From the NCBI RefSeq assembly GCF_900142135.1, contig NZ_FQZU01000015.1, positions 1 through 64,000 on the forward strand: a DNA stretch of 64,000 nt. The letters are read 5' to 3'. The notes below the pieces were generated by a model. It did no database searches. It was not told where the DNA came from and was given only the letters and a program-made list of their open reading frames with translations. The stretch is from Desulfatibacillum alkenivorans DSM 16219. GTDB taxonomy: Bacteria > Desulfobacterota > Desulfobacteria > Desulfobacterales > Desulfatibacillaceae. This document shows, piece after piece, positions 35,543 to 43,529 of this stretch (positions within the stretch are counted from its first letter, which is position 1; the number at the start of each line of letters is the position of its first letter). Position numbers and translations under genes: made by a program.

Positions 35543-36075
35543 GGTCATCCCCCTTTTTCGCTGCGTCCGGCTGATCGCCGCACCTTTTCACTGTGTTCAA
35601 TGTCCTCCGGCCCCTCGACTTTGATTGGAAGATAACCCTGACAAAATCATTTGTCAAATGTAAAACAAATTAATATGGCAAAAAATTATGACAAAAATAA
35701 TGCTTCCTTCTTGACTCTAAGGAATGCGTGTCCTATAAGACACAATAGCAATTGGGTTTGAAGTCCCAAAGCGCCTTAGCCTCCGTTCCGTGGATCGGGC
35801 TCCAAGGAATGGTTAAGATAATTTTTGTTGGGTTCGAAGTCCAAAGGCGTTATTGGAGGCCTGAAGAGCCATAGCCGGACTTCTTAACCCAACCTACGGC
35901 TCAGCATGGAGCGATGCAGGTTGGGTAGAGCTTGCGAAACCCAACGAAAAGCACCGTTGGGGCCTCGCCAAACCCGCTGCTAATGGTTTTTTTTTCGTTC
36001 CCATGCTGTTGGGAATGCATACTTGAGACCCATAGAACCTGAGGCGCACTGATTCATAAAACTGGAGAAAAACAT
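35543..36075. other. Intergenic region with dispersed repeats
   Basis: No gene is seen. It carries a GTTGGGT...ACCCAAC dyad (35920-35945), a related half copy near 35828, and a copy of the TTCGTTCCCATGC repeat near 35992. It also contains the promoter of the minus-strand small gene. Confidence 0.6.
35630..35657 (-). promoter_or_regulatory. Sigma-70-type promoter of the gene at 35261-35542, overlapping a palindrome
   Basis: Minus strand: -35 TTGACA (35652-35657), 16-bp spacer, -10 TTATCT (35630-35635). The -35 overlaps the perfect palindrome CATTTG-T-CAAATG (35646-35658), which could be an operator. Confidence 0.5.
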
Positions 36076-36285
36076 ATGGCCGTAAAAAGATTGGACGACA
36101 AAGACGCCAGCAAAACCGCCATCCTTCGCGTGACCGTTCCCAAACGGTTGCTGAACGAAATCCGGGAGACCAAGAAAAAGTGCAAGGAAAAAGGGTTTTC
36201 GTTCGACATCAAGCCGGACGTGGCCCGGGCCATTGAAAACGCCATTTCGGAGGCCAAAAAGGTCTTGGCCGAAGAAGGGGATTAA
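36076..36285 (+). CDS. Small basic protein of unknown function, possible DNA-binding
   Basis: Protein of 69 residues, MAVKRLDDKDASKTAILRVT then VPKRLLNEIRETKKKCKEKG. A beta-strand (AILRVTVP) followed by two helices resembles ribbon-helix-helix proteins (antitoxins, small regulators), but the match is not firm. GGAG precedes the ATG by 9 nt. No toxin-like partner gene is next to it. Confidence 0.6.
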   Translation: MAVKRLDDKDASKTAILRVTVPKRLLNEIRETKKKCKEKGFSFDIKPDVARAIENAISEAKKVLAEEGD

Positions 36286-36348
36286 ATCTTCCTTTTCCCT
36301 TTATTGCGGCGCCGGCAAATATAATTATCATCTGAATTCCTTTAAATA

Positions 36349-36378
36349 TTGACGTTTTCCCTCCAATAACTTTATACT
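36349..36378 (+). promoter_or_regulatory. Sigma-70-type promoter
   Basis: TTGACG, 18-bp spacer, TATACT, located about 113 bp upstream of the ATG at 36491. Confidence 0.5.
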
Positions 36379-36490
36379 CGTCCCATACAGATTTTCATCT
36401 TTGTTTTTTCATCTTCACCACTTTGAGGCGCCGGCGCCATGGGGGCCTTGACCAGCTGTTTTTGCAGGATTGTCCATCAAGGAGGCGGTC

Positions 36491-37153
36491 ATGAAAAAAT
36501 TGGGAATGGTTGTGTTGTTTGTGTTGGCTATGGTCCTGGCTTGCGGCGCCATGGCGGCGGGCGAGACGGAGCAAAATGTCAGGCAAGGTCTCGCCGTTCA
36601 AACTGCCGGCCAGGGAGGCGATGCCGATGCCTCTGACAAAGGATCGGTGGTCAAGGTAAACGCGGACTGGGAGCAGATGGGAAATGTTCTCGCTCTGTTT
36701 CTGGTCTTATCCCTGATATTTGAAACCGCCATGACTCCCATATTCAACTGGACGTATTTCGCCAGGTTTTGCGAGGGCAAGGGCGTAAAAACCCCTCTGG
36801 TAATCATTCTCGCCTACGCGATTTTTTCCAAATACAACCTGGATATAATCGCCAACTCCGTGCAAGCCTTCACCACCTATGAGGGGACTTTCTGGGGAGG
36901 CAAGATCTTGAGCGCGATGCTGATCGCAGGCGGCAGCGACGGGATTTTTCGCATATTCACCAAACTGGGCATCAGAAATCCCCAGGAGCGGAAGGATAAA
37001 TCCGAAAGCGTCCGGCGTCAGGCGCAAGAGGCTAAGGCGGTTGAGGAAGCGAAAAAGGCCGAAGCGGCCAAAGGCGGCGCCCAGGCGCCCAAGCCGGGAA
37101 CGCCAGGTCCCGCGGCTGGCGCCTCGCAGAGCGGCGACATTGTCCAGCCATAG
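36491..37153 (+). CDS. Membrane protein of unknown function with signal sequence
   Basis: Protein of 220 residues from the ATG at 36491, preceded by GGAGGCGGTC. The N-terminal hydrophobic segment ends VLACGAMAAGE, either a signal peptidase I site or an atypical lipobox. Three more hydrophobic segments follow (NVLALFLVLSLIFETAMTPI, TPLVIILAYAIFS, GGKILSAMLIAGGSDGIFRI). The C-terminal 70 residues are a charged alanine/lysine helix then a proline/glycine tail. The layout of short membrane segments plus a charged tail recalls holins, but nothing else phage-like is nearby. Confidence 0.65.
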   Translation: MKKLGMVVLFVLAMVLACGAMAAGETEQNVRQGLAVQTAGQGGDADASDKGSVVKVNADWEQMGNVLALFLVLSLIFETAMTPIFNWTYFARFCEGKGVKTPLVIILAYAIFSKYNLDIIANSVQAFTTYEGTFWGGKILSAMLIAGGSDGIFRIFTKLGIRNPQERKDKSESVRRQAQEAKAVEEAKKAEAAKGGAQAPKPGTPGPAAGASQSGDIVQP

Positions 37154-37269
37154 GCGCATGGGCTTTTTGAGCCAATCAGTTTTTCCGGACCAACATGATC
37201 GCTTATCCCTCAGGCCGGCGCAGAAAGGCTGCCGGCCGGAGGGCGCTCCAGCGCCTGCTTTCCTTGGTT

Positions 37270-40200
37270 TTACCGCATTTCAAGGAGACTCTGCATAATA
37301 TAGATGGCTTCCGCCAGGTCAATGACCCCATCGTCATTGATATCCTTGATCCTGGAGGTCATGGACCTTTCCTGCATGGTCAGGATTTGAAGCACGGCGA
37401 CGGCGTCCACCAAATAGAAATCTTTCGCCCCTCCCCGCACGGGCCAGACATAATTGTAGTTGGAGGGATCTTCCCCGTAAAAATCGCCTTCCCGCATATT
37501 CAGGCGAAGCCTCCAGGCCGCGGTGTATGCTGTGGACGTCCAATACTTTCGTTGAACATTGGAAAAGGGATGATCCGAGGGCAGAGTTGGGTCTGAATTG
37601 CCGTGGTCCAGCAGGCTTGCCATCTCCTCCGAGTTAGGGAGCCTCCAATCCGTGTAGCCCAGGTAGGACGAGGCGTTAAGCTCCTGAATCCGGGCCAGGG
37701 CGCTCGTCCAGGTTCTTTCCCCCTGGGAAGATGCGTTTTGCAGCCACATGAGGTGCGTCATGAAGTCGGTCACCGTCCCGTCCTTGTGATCAATAAACCG
37801 GGGCGAGGGCGGAGCAACGCCGCTGTTCAACTCTCCATCCTGGCCGGAGCCGAGGCAGCTTATTTCCGTGTTTGCGGCGTCGTAGCATTGGGTCTGGCCG
37901 GTCCGGGCCACGGCGCAAATAGGCGCGACGCCGGCGTCGCGCACGGGCCAGGCTTGCGTATAGCTTGTGGAGTAGGGGCCTGGATCTTTAGCGCGGATTT
38001 TAATTGGATAAAGCCGCACGGCGCCGTACAACCCCGCTGTAGAGTAATAGGAAACGTCGCTGGTGGAGGTCCACCATCTCTGCTCGCCTCCTATGGGCGA
38101 ATGCCAGGGGATGAAGCCCCAGGACGTGAGCAGGTCGGAGCCGCTCACCGTGGGTTCTCCGCAAAACAGGGTCTTCATTTCGTTGGCGTTAGGCAGGCGC
38201 CAATCCGTATAATCGGCCGTATATCCGCCGCAGGCGCTGATGTCATAAGTTCCGTCGTTGATGCCGGCCACGAAGTCAAGGGCTTGCTGCCATGTTAACT
38301 CGCCGTAATAAAAGGTCCCGATGCCGATGGCCGCCGAACAGGTGCTGTGTTTGAGCCACATAAGGCCGGTCAAAAGATCCGTCACCGTGCCGTCGCCATT
38401 GTCCTGAAAGCGCGGCTCGGGCCAATCCATGCCTTTTTGAAGATCCCCGTCGTCGCCCGTTGCATAGCTGGTGGTCTGTCCTGTTTTTCGCAGCACTATG
38501 GAAGGGGGACCCAGCACAAAGCCTTCTCCGCTCACGGGTATTTCCACCACCGGGAAGGCCGGATCGTCGGAGGGGATGTTCAACAGAGCTTCCTTATCCC
38601 CGGAGTTAATGGGCGCCAAGGCCGCGACGATACTGCACTGGGCGCCGGGGGACAGGGTTTCTCCCGAACACGCGTCGCCGTCTATTATAAACTCGCCTGC
38701 ATTGGCTCCGGAAAAATTGACCTGCCCAATGCTCCGGTTAACGGAGGCGCTGTTGGTTATGGTGAATGTTTGAAGTTTGGAGCGCCCGCCTGTTTCCGTG
38801 GCAGGGAAAACCATGAATGTGGGGTCCGGGATTAAATCCGAGGCCGGGGTGAAATCCGTCTCTTCGCTGACGAAATTGTTGTCGGTGTTGGATTCCCCCG
38901 AGTCGCTGAAGGCAAAGGCTTCCACGCCGCCCGTCCCTATGCGGGCCGGAGTGGCCGTGAGCGTCACGGTGGCTGTAGACGCCGGGTCAATGTCGCCTAG
39001 GTCGCAGTTGAAGGATTCCCCTCCCGTACAGGTCCCGGAGGACGGGGTTAAAACCACCGAGTCGAAGACCCCGGAAAGCTCCCCCGTCAGGGTTGCGTCC
39101 GTTGCCATGTCCGGGCCCTTGTTTTCCACGGTAAAAGTGTATGTCAGAGTTTGCCCCACTTTAACCGGGTCGGCTTCCTCCTCAAGCCTAAGTTCCATAT
39201 CGCTGAAGACGGGAGTCCCTAAAGAGATTTTCGCCACGATTCCGTCGTAGGTTCCCTGCAGGGAGTCCTGGGTGGGAAAGGCCCCTCCCGGAAAGGCTAT
39301 GGCGCCCAGAACCGGATAGGTTTGAGAGGTTGTGTTGCCCCCCACGTAAACGTCGCCCAAGGCGTCCACGGCTATGGCGGTTAATGAATCCCAATTGTTT
39401 CCGCCCAGATAGGTGGAAAAATCAAGGGCCGCGCCTCCCGGCGTGTAGATTGATACAAAGCCGTCCCACCAATTGTTGTTGGGATCGCCGCCCAAGGCGT
39501 AACTGGACTGGATGGCGTCAACCAAGGGAAAGGCGTCGCCGCCGGCGCCGTCGGAACTGGTTTGGCCGGCGGCATAAATGTATCCTGACGGGTCCAGGGT
39601 GAGGGCGTAGCCGTAATCCGCATCCGCTCCCCCCAGATACGTGGAAAAGACAAGCTCGCTTCCCGACGCCGAGAACTCCGTGACAAAGGCGTCCGCCCCC
39701 CCTCCGCAGGCGTTTTGGACGGCGTTCAAGGTGGGAAAGGAAGTCGACGTGGTCACGCCGGTCACATAGGCCCTGTTGCTGGAATCCAGGACGATGGCCG
39801 TGCATCGTTCCGAGGCCGAGCCCGACCCTGTTTCATCCGATCCCAGATAGGTGGAATACTCCAGCGCCGAGCCGTTGGCCGTAAGTTTGGCCACAAATCC
39901 GTCGTAAGAGCCTCCCCCATGCGCCCCTTGATAGGCGCTGACCGTGGGGAAATCCGTTGACATGGTTTCGCCGGCCACATAAATGCATCCGTTCCCGTCC
40001 ACGGCCACGCCCCTTCCCCAGTCTGTCTTGCTTCCCCCCAGATAGCTGGAATAAAGCAGCATGCTTGCTGTGGGATTGATTTTTATGACAAAGGCGTCGT
40101 CTGCGAACTGGGCTTCGTCCACATTCAATGCGCTTTGATAAGCGCCGGCCGTTACCGGAAAGTCCTCCGCGGTTGTATGGCCTGTAATGCAGATATTGCC

Positions 40201-41499
40201 GCTGGAATCCACGGCTACGGCCGAGGCCTCCCCGCCGCCGCTTCCTCTGAATCGGGTGGAGAACATCAGGCTGGCGCCGTCGCCGCTGATCTGCGCGGCA
40301 AAAAACTCTCCTTCTGAAAACAAAGGCGACATTTCGGGGAAATTGGAGGAAGCTTTTCCTACAACCACCACATCGCCGTTGGAATTCAAGGCAAGGGCGT
40401 TCACCTTGTCCTGCCCCGAGCCGCCCAGGAGGGTGCTCCACTCCAGAAAGGCGCCGGAACGATGCACTTTCGCCACCCAGGCGTCGTACTTTTTGCTCAT
40501 CGTGGAGGTGTAGACCGCTCCCGATATCTGGCTGATTGCGGGAAAGTCCGAGGCCGTGGTTATTCCGCCTATATAAACGCCCCCGTTTGCGTCCACGGCG
40601 ATCCCGTCCACCCTGTCCGCATTTATAATGTCCTCATCCGTACCCCCGATATACGAGGAAAATTGCAGGGCCGGATCAATGATCAGGGGCCGCGCGGCGT
40701 CATAGGATGCCAGTTCAAACCCATAAAGGCCCGGGCCCAGCTTTTGGCAGCCGCCTTCCACCGGCTGACGCAAGCCTCCGTTCTCCTGGTAGATAACCGG
40801 CTTGTGCTGCAACATCCGCTGGCCCCCGGGGGCGGAAAATTCCAGGGCGCCATTCGGCGTTGCGCTGTCTGCTTTTGCGCCTTCAAAGGCGATGCGTATT
40901 TGGGACGGATCAGCCCCGGGGCGGACGATAAAATCGTATTCAAGCATCCGGGGATTTCCGTAAAACACCAGATCAATCCCCGGATACACGGAATGGTACT
41001 TTACCTTCCGATAGGTGGAGATGCCGGTTTTCCATTGGGCGGGATCATTTCCCGTAAAGTAATTGGCCTTGCCCGGAAGCCTGCCCACGGCTTCAATTTG
41101 CGGAGACGGCCTGGCCCCGTCCAGGCGCATGCGAATTCGATCCGTCCGACGAATCCCGGAGGTATTGCCTCCCTGATTCCCCAAGGCCCCGGTCCCGCCT
41201 TCCACGCAAAAATCCACGGCATTGTCGTAAAAATGGAGTACGGCGCCAGGGCAGCGGGCGATAAAACGCACCTGATCCTGGGCCTGGCCTGCATTGGGCT
41301 CAAAGGTCATGGGCAGGCGCCGAACAGCGTCGTAGGCCCATTTTGGCTGCGCCGGCGGATCCGGGGCAATTTGCGCCGTTGAATGGGCGAAAACCGGAAA
41401 GACGCACGTTAAAAGAAATGCAGCCCAAAAAAGCCGCAAGAAAGGCCTAACGCAATTCGTCATGCGTCTGCCGGGTAGTAGGGACGTATTCGCACACAT
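37270..41499 (-). CDS. Large secreted protein: SBBP beta-propeller repeats, DUF11/CARDB, two DUF1566 domains, dockerin-like C-terminus
   Basis: Protein of 1409 residues. A signal peptide (core FLRLFWAAFLLTCVFPVFA) leads to the domain that usually precedes SBBP repeats (MTFEPNAGQAQDQVRFIAR, then YFTGNDPAQWKTGISTYRKV). Seven or more SBBP repeats follow (FSTYLGGADADYGYALTLDP type, about 280-770). A DUF11/CARDB-like domain (about 780-880) and an HYDIN-like segment come next. Two DUF1566 domains carry DGTVTDLLTGLMWLK and DWRLPNANEM, and DGTVTDFMTHLMWLQ and DWRLPNSEEM. The end, VDAVAVLQILT... DINDDGVIDLAEAIYIMQ, is a dockerin-like/EF-hand module. The start at 41499 follows GAGAGGTG. Probably a cell-surface protein; partner and ligand are unknown. 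Confidence 0.82.
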   Translation of the reverse strand: MCANTSLLPGRRMTNCVRPFLRLFWAAFLLTCVFPVFAHSTAQIAPDPPAQPKWAYDAVRRLPMTFEPNAGQAQDQVRFIARCPGAVLHFYDNAVDFCVEGGTGALGNQGGNTSGIRRTDRIRMRLDGARPSPQIEAVGRLPGKANYFTGNDPAQWKTGISTYRKVKYHSVYPGIDLVFYGNPRMLEYDFIVRPGADPSQIRIAFEGAKADSATPNGALEFSAPGGQRMLQHKPVIYQENGGLRQPVEGGCQKLGPGLYGFELASYDAARPLIIDPALQFSSYIGGTDEDIINADRVDGIAVDANGGVYIGGITTASDFPAISQISGAVYTSTMSKKYDAWVAKVHRSGAFLEWSTLLGGSGQDKVNALALNSNGDVVVVGKASSNFPEMSPLFSEGEFFAAQISGDGASLMFSTRFRGSGGGEASAVAVDSSGNICITGHTTAEDFPVTAGAYQSALNVDEAQFADDAFVIKINPTASMLLYSSYLGGSKTDWGRGVAVDGNGCIYVAGETMSTDFPTVSAYQGAHGGGSYDGFVAKLTANGSALEYSTYLGSDETGSGSASERCTAIVLDSSNRAYVTGVTTSTSFPTLNAVQNACGGGADAFVTEFSASGSELVFSTYLGGADADYGYALTLDPSGYIYAAGQTSSDGAGGDAFPLVDAIQSSYALGGDPNNNWWDGFVSIYTPGGAALDFSTYLGGNNWDSLTAIAVDALGDVYVGGNTTSQTYPVLGAIAFPGGAFPTQDSLQGTYDGIVAKISLGTPVFSDMELRLEEEADPVKVGQTLTYTFTVENKGPDMATDATLTGELSGVFDSVVLTPSSGTCTGGESFNCDLGDIDPASTATVTLTATPARIGTGGVEAFAFSDSGESNTDNNFVSEETDFTPASDLIPDPTFMVFPATETGGRSKLQTFTITNSASVNRSIGQVNFSGANAGEFIIDGDACSGETLSPGAQCSIVAALAPINSGDKEALLNIPSDDPAFPVVEIPVSGEGFVLGPPSIVLRKTGQTTSYATGDDGDLQKGMDWPEPRFQDNGDGTVTDLLTGLMWLKHSTCSAAIGIGTFYYGELTWQQALDFVAGINDGTYDISACGGYTADYTDWRLPNANEMKTLFCGEPTVSGSDLLTSWGFIPWHSPIGGEQRWWTSTSDVSYYSTAGLYGAVRLYPIKIRAKDPGPYSTSYTQAWPVRDAGVAPICAVARTGQTQCYDAANTEISCLGSGQDGELNSGVAPPSPRFIDHKDGTVTDFMTHLMWLQNASSQGERTWTSALARIQELNASSYLGYTDWRLPNSEEMASLLDHGNSDPTLPSDHPFSNVQRKYWTSTAYTAAWRLRLNMREGDFYGEDPSNYNYVWPVRGGAKDFYLVDAVAVLQILTMQERSMTSRIKDINDDGVIDLAEAIYIMQSLLEMR

Positions 41500-42050
41500 C
41501 GCGCACCTCTCACATAGTGTTCATGCAGGGTCGTTAAGTGGATCGGCTAAAGGACCGCTGCAACGCCGGATAACCATGCCATCGCCCAGGCATCCTCCTC
41601 CCGCAACAGGCATTAACCGGATAACCGCAGGGGCCGGATAGCCAGAATAACGGAAAAGCGCCTTTTCCCTTCATATTGCGGCGTGAAAAGATTGGGCTTT
41701 GTGATCTGTCAGCAACAAATTGGATGTCCCGTGTATACGATCATTAAACACTAGTATTTCATGAATTGCAAGAGGGGAAAAACTGCCTCAAACCGCCGTA
41801 TCCGGGGCTTTTGAAAATCGGGCCTTTAAGACAAAAGAACTCCTTGGTTTTCCTATCCGGGGGGCTTTGGAGCGATCTTTTTTTTCGGCCAGGGCGATTT
41901 TTGGGGGAAAAATTCAACCAAAAATTGCCGCCTCTTTTCATTTAACAATTCTTCTCTGGGTCAAAAGAGTGTGTCAAGGCCTGATGAACGCCATTTTTTA
42001 TTCAAATACTTTCGGTTTCAAATGCATAAAAATAGCATGTTTGTAAAAAA

Positions 42051-42079
42051 TTGACGTAATAAACAAGACAATATATTCT
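42051..42079 (+). promoter_or_regulatory. Sigma-70-type promoter of the acyltransferase operon
   Basis: TTGACG (42051-42056), 17-bp spacer, TATTCT (42074-42079), 90 bp upstream of the start codon at 42168. Confidence 0.5.
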
Positions 42080-42087
42080 TTTATGTG

Positions 42088-42110
42088 CATAAGAAAATCG
42101 GTTTCTTATG
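42088..42110. promoter_or_regulatory. Perfect inverted repeat, candidate operator
   Basis: CATAAGAAA, spacer ATCGG, TTTCTTATG: 9-bp perfect arms starting 9 bp after the -10 element, over the expected transcription start. Its place suggests repression of the downstream gene by a dimeric regulator. Confidence 0.6.
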
Positions 42111-42167
42111 TAGTAATTGTATAATGTTTTGCAATATTTTTCAGGACTTTAGTGAAAGGAGATGCGT

Positions 42168-42581
42168 ATGAAACTGGATTATTTCATTGTGCTCGTGGCG
42201 CCCGACGCCGAGAGCCTGGTGGGCAGGCATCAGTTTTTTCAGGCCATGGTCCAGAGCGGAAGGTTGAACGACATCGTTCGCCTGAGGACCGGCCAGAACA
42301 GCATCCAGGGAAACCTCTCCCTGGCGCGAACCGCGCAGGAGGCGGTGGAAACCATTGACAGAAACTACAAGTATACGGAGGACGCCGTGCAAATTGTATG
42401 CGCAGACTATAGGGTCAATCCCGCTTTGGGGGATTACGGCTCAGACCTAACCGGCCGGAACATTCAAAACGGTCTTGACTTAACGGATTACCTGAGATGG
42501 AACTTCGTGGGAAAAAAAAATGGGCTCTGTGGTTTTCGGCGAGGACGAGGCCCGTTTACCCCTTCAAGCCTTCCGCAATAA
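42168..42581 (+). CDS. Receiver-like domain, N-terminal fragment of a frameshifted acyltransferase gene
   Basis: Reading of 137 codons from the second ATG (42168; AAAGGAG ends 6 nt upstream). Residues 1 to about 117 (MKLDYFIVLVAPDAESLVGR to TDYLRWNFVGKK) are plausible protein; the following ~20 residues (GLCGFRRGRGPFT) are read out of frame. An A9 tract at 42512-42520 marks the switch. With A8 the reading continues without a gap into the frame of the CDS at 42520-43527, and the joined region GLDLTDYLRWNF...FGEDEARLPLQAFRNKGAYD resembles the second half of a response-regulator receiver domain. This is best treated as the first part of a single ~452-residue protein. Confidence 0.7.
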   Translation: MKLDYFIVLVAPDAESLVGRHQFFQAMVQSGRLNDIVRLRTGQNSIQGNLSLARTAQEAVETIDRNYKYTEDAVQIVCADYRVNPALGDYGSDLTGRNIQNGLDLTDYLRWNFVGKKNGLCGFRRGRGPFTPSSLPQ

Positions 42582-43527
42582 GGGCGCATACGACGCCATC
42601 CCGGAACCCCTGAACACGGACATTGTCCTGACTTCCTTTGACCGGCTTTTAGAAGCCATCTTCTCCAAACAAGTTCACGCCAAACAGGAAGTTCAATCGG
42701 TTTTTACGGCCAGGATCATCGATAATTATCAAGACTTCCTCGCCTCATGCCGCCTGAGCTACGGCGTGTACGACCATTTGCATTATCTCAACCAGCACAA
42801 CAGGCTGCGGATCGATCTGGACAAGTTTTCACCCTACAGCATTCCCTTCGGCGTGTTTGAACGAACCGGGTCCGGCGACGTCCTGGTGGGAACCACCCGC
42901 CTCATATTCAGGGAGCGCCAGGAGCCCTTCGCCTCCTACATCGACGCCCTTCTGGATCACGACAATCCGTCCCTGGAGGACCATCCCGGCCTTACCCTGG
43001 CCGATTACGTGCGCCAGCCGTTGCGGGCTTTTTCGCCCATGGCCGAAAGCGTGGATCTAACGCACTTGCTGACCGAGTGGGACGCCGGCGGCGTGCAATA
43101 CGCCGAAAGCAGCCGCAACGTGGTGCATCCCGATTATCGGGGCTTCGGCGTCAGCAGGCTGGTCATGGCTTCGTCCCTGACTTACGCCTGCCGCTCCGGC
43201 CTGGATTTGCTCATCGGCCAGAGCGACGTGAACCACGTGCCCATGTATCAGAAATACGGCGTCACCCCCATTCCCGGCATGTCCCTGTATATGGAGCAAA
43301 CCGTGCGAAACATCACCGCGGCCCTGATTATCGATTTCAGGAAGCCCCTGGCCGGGCCGGCGGAGCATATGATCAAAAAGGTTTACCGCGACAAATGGGA
43401 CAAGGACGGCTTTCTTTGCCTGTGCCCCAACAGGGCGTGCACGGCCAAGGGCGCGTCATACATCGCCAACAAAACCATTGAGTGCCCCATGGAAAATGAC
43501 CAACTCAACGCCGAAGGGAGGAATTAA
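42520..43527 (+). CDS. GNAT/LuxI-like acyltransferase (FeeM-type), C-terminal part of a split gene
   Basis: Reading of 335 residues whose ATG uses the last A of the A9 tract; only a weak G-rich stretch (GTGGGA) precedes it, so independent initiation is doubtful. Residues 1-50 (LPLQAFRNKGAYDAIPEPLN) continue the receiver-like domain. From about 60 on comes an acyltransferase of the GNAT/N-acyl amino acid synthase kind: VGTTRLIFRERQEPFASYI, then the acyl-CoA-binding motif VVHPDYRGFGVSRLVMASS and MYQKYGVTPIPG. Such enzymes make N-acyl amino acids or acyl-homoserine lactones. The C-terminus has several cysteines (CLCPNRAC). It ends 2 bp before the radical SAM gene, so the two form an operon. Confidence 0.7.
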   Translation: MGSVVFGEDEARLPLQAFRNKGAYDAIPEPLNTDIVLTSFDRLLEAIFSKQVHAKQEVQSVFTARIIDNYQDFLASCRLSYGVYDHLHYLNQHNRLRIDLDKFSPYSIPFGVFERTGSGDVLVGTTRLIFRERQEPFASYIDALLDHDNPSLEDHPGLTLADYVRQPLRAFSPMAESVDLTHLLTEWDAGGVQYAESSRNVVHPDYRGFGVSRLVMASSLTYACRSGLDLLIGQSDVNHVPMYQKYGVTPIPGMSLYMEQTVRNITAALIIDFRKPLAGPAEHMIKKVYRDKWDKDGFLCLCPNRACTAKGASYIANKTIECPMENDQLNAEGRN

Positions 43528-43529
43528 CC

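Larger units (their letters stand above)
41500..42167. other. Divergent gene-free region
   Basis: About 670 bp between two divergent genes. The left part holds three similar segments with the core TATCCGG (about 41568-41645). The right part is AT-rich and carries the promoter and palindrome described at 42051-42110. No convincing gene; a 60-codon reading at 41759-41941 lacks support. Confidence 0.5.

Noticed and set aside
37242-37255. Hairpin GGCGCT-CC-AGCGCC as terminator between 37153 and 37270
   Set aside because: The stem is only 6 bp with a 2-nt loop and no continuous T tract, so it is too weak to call.
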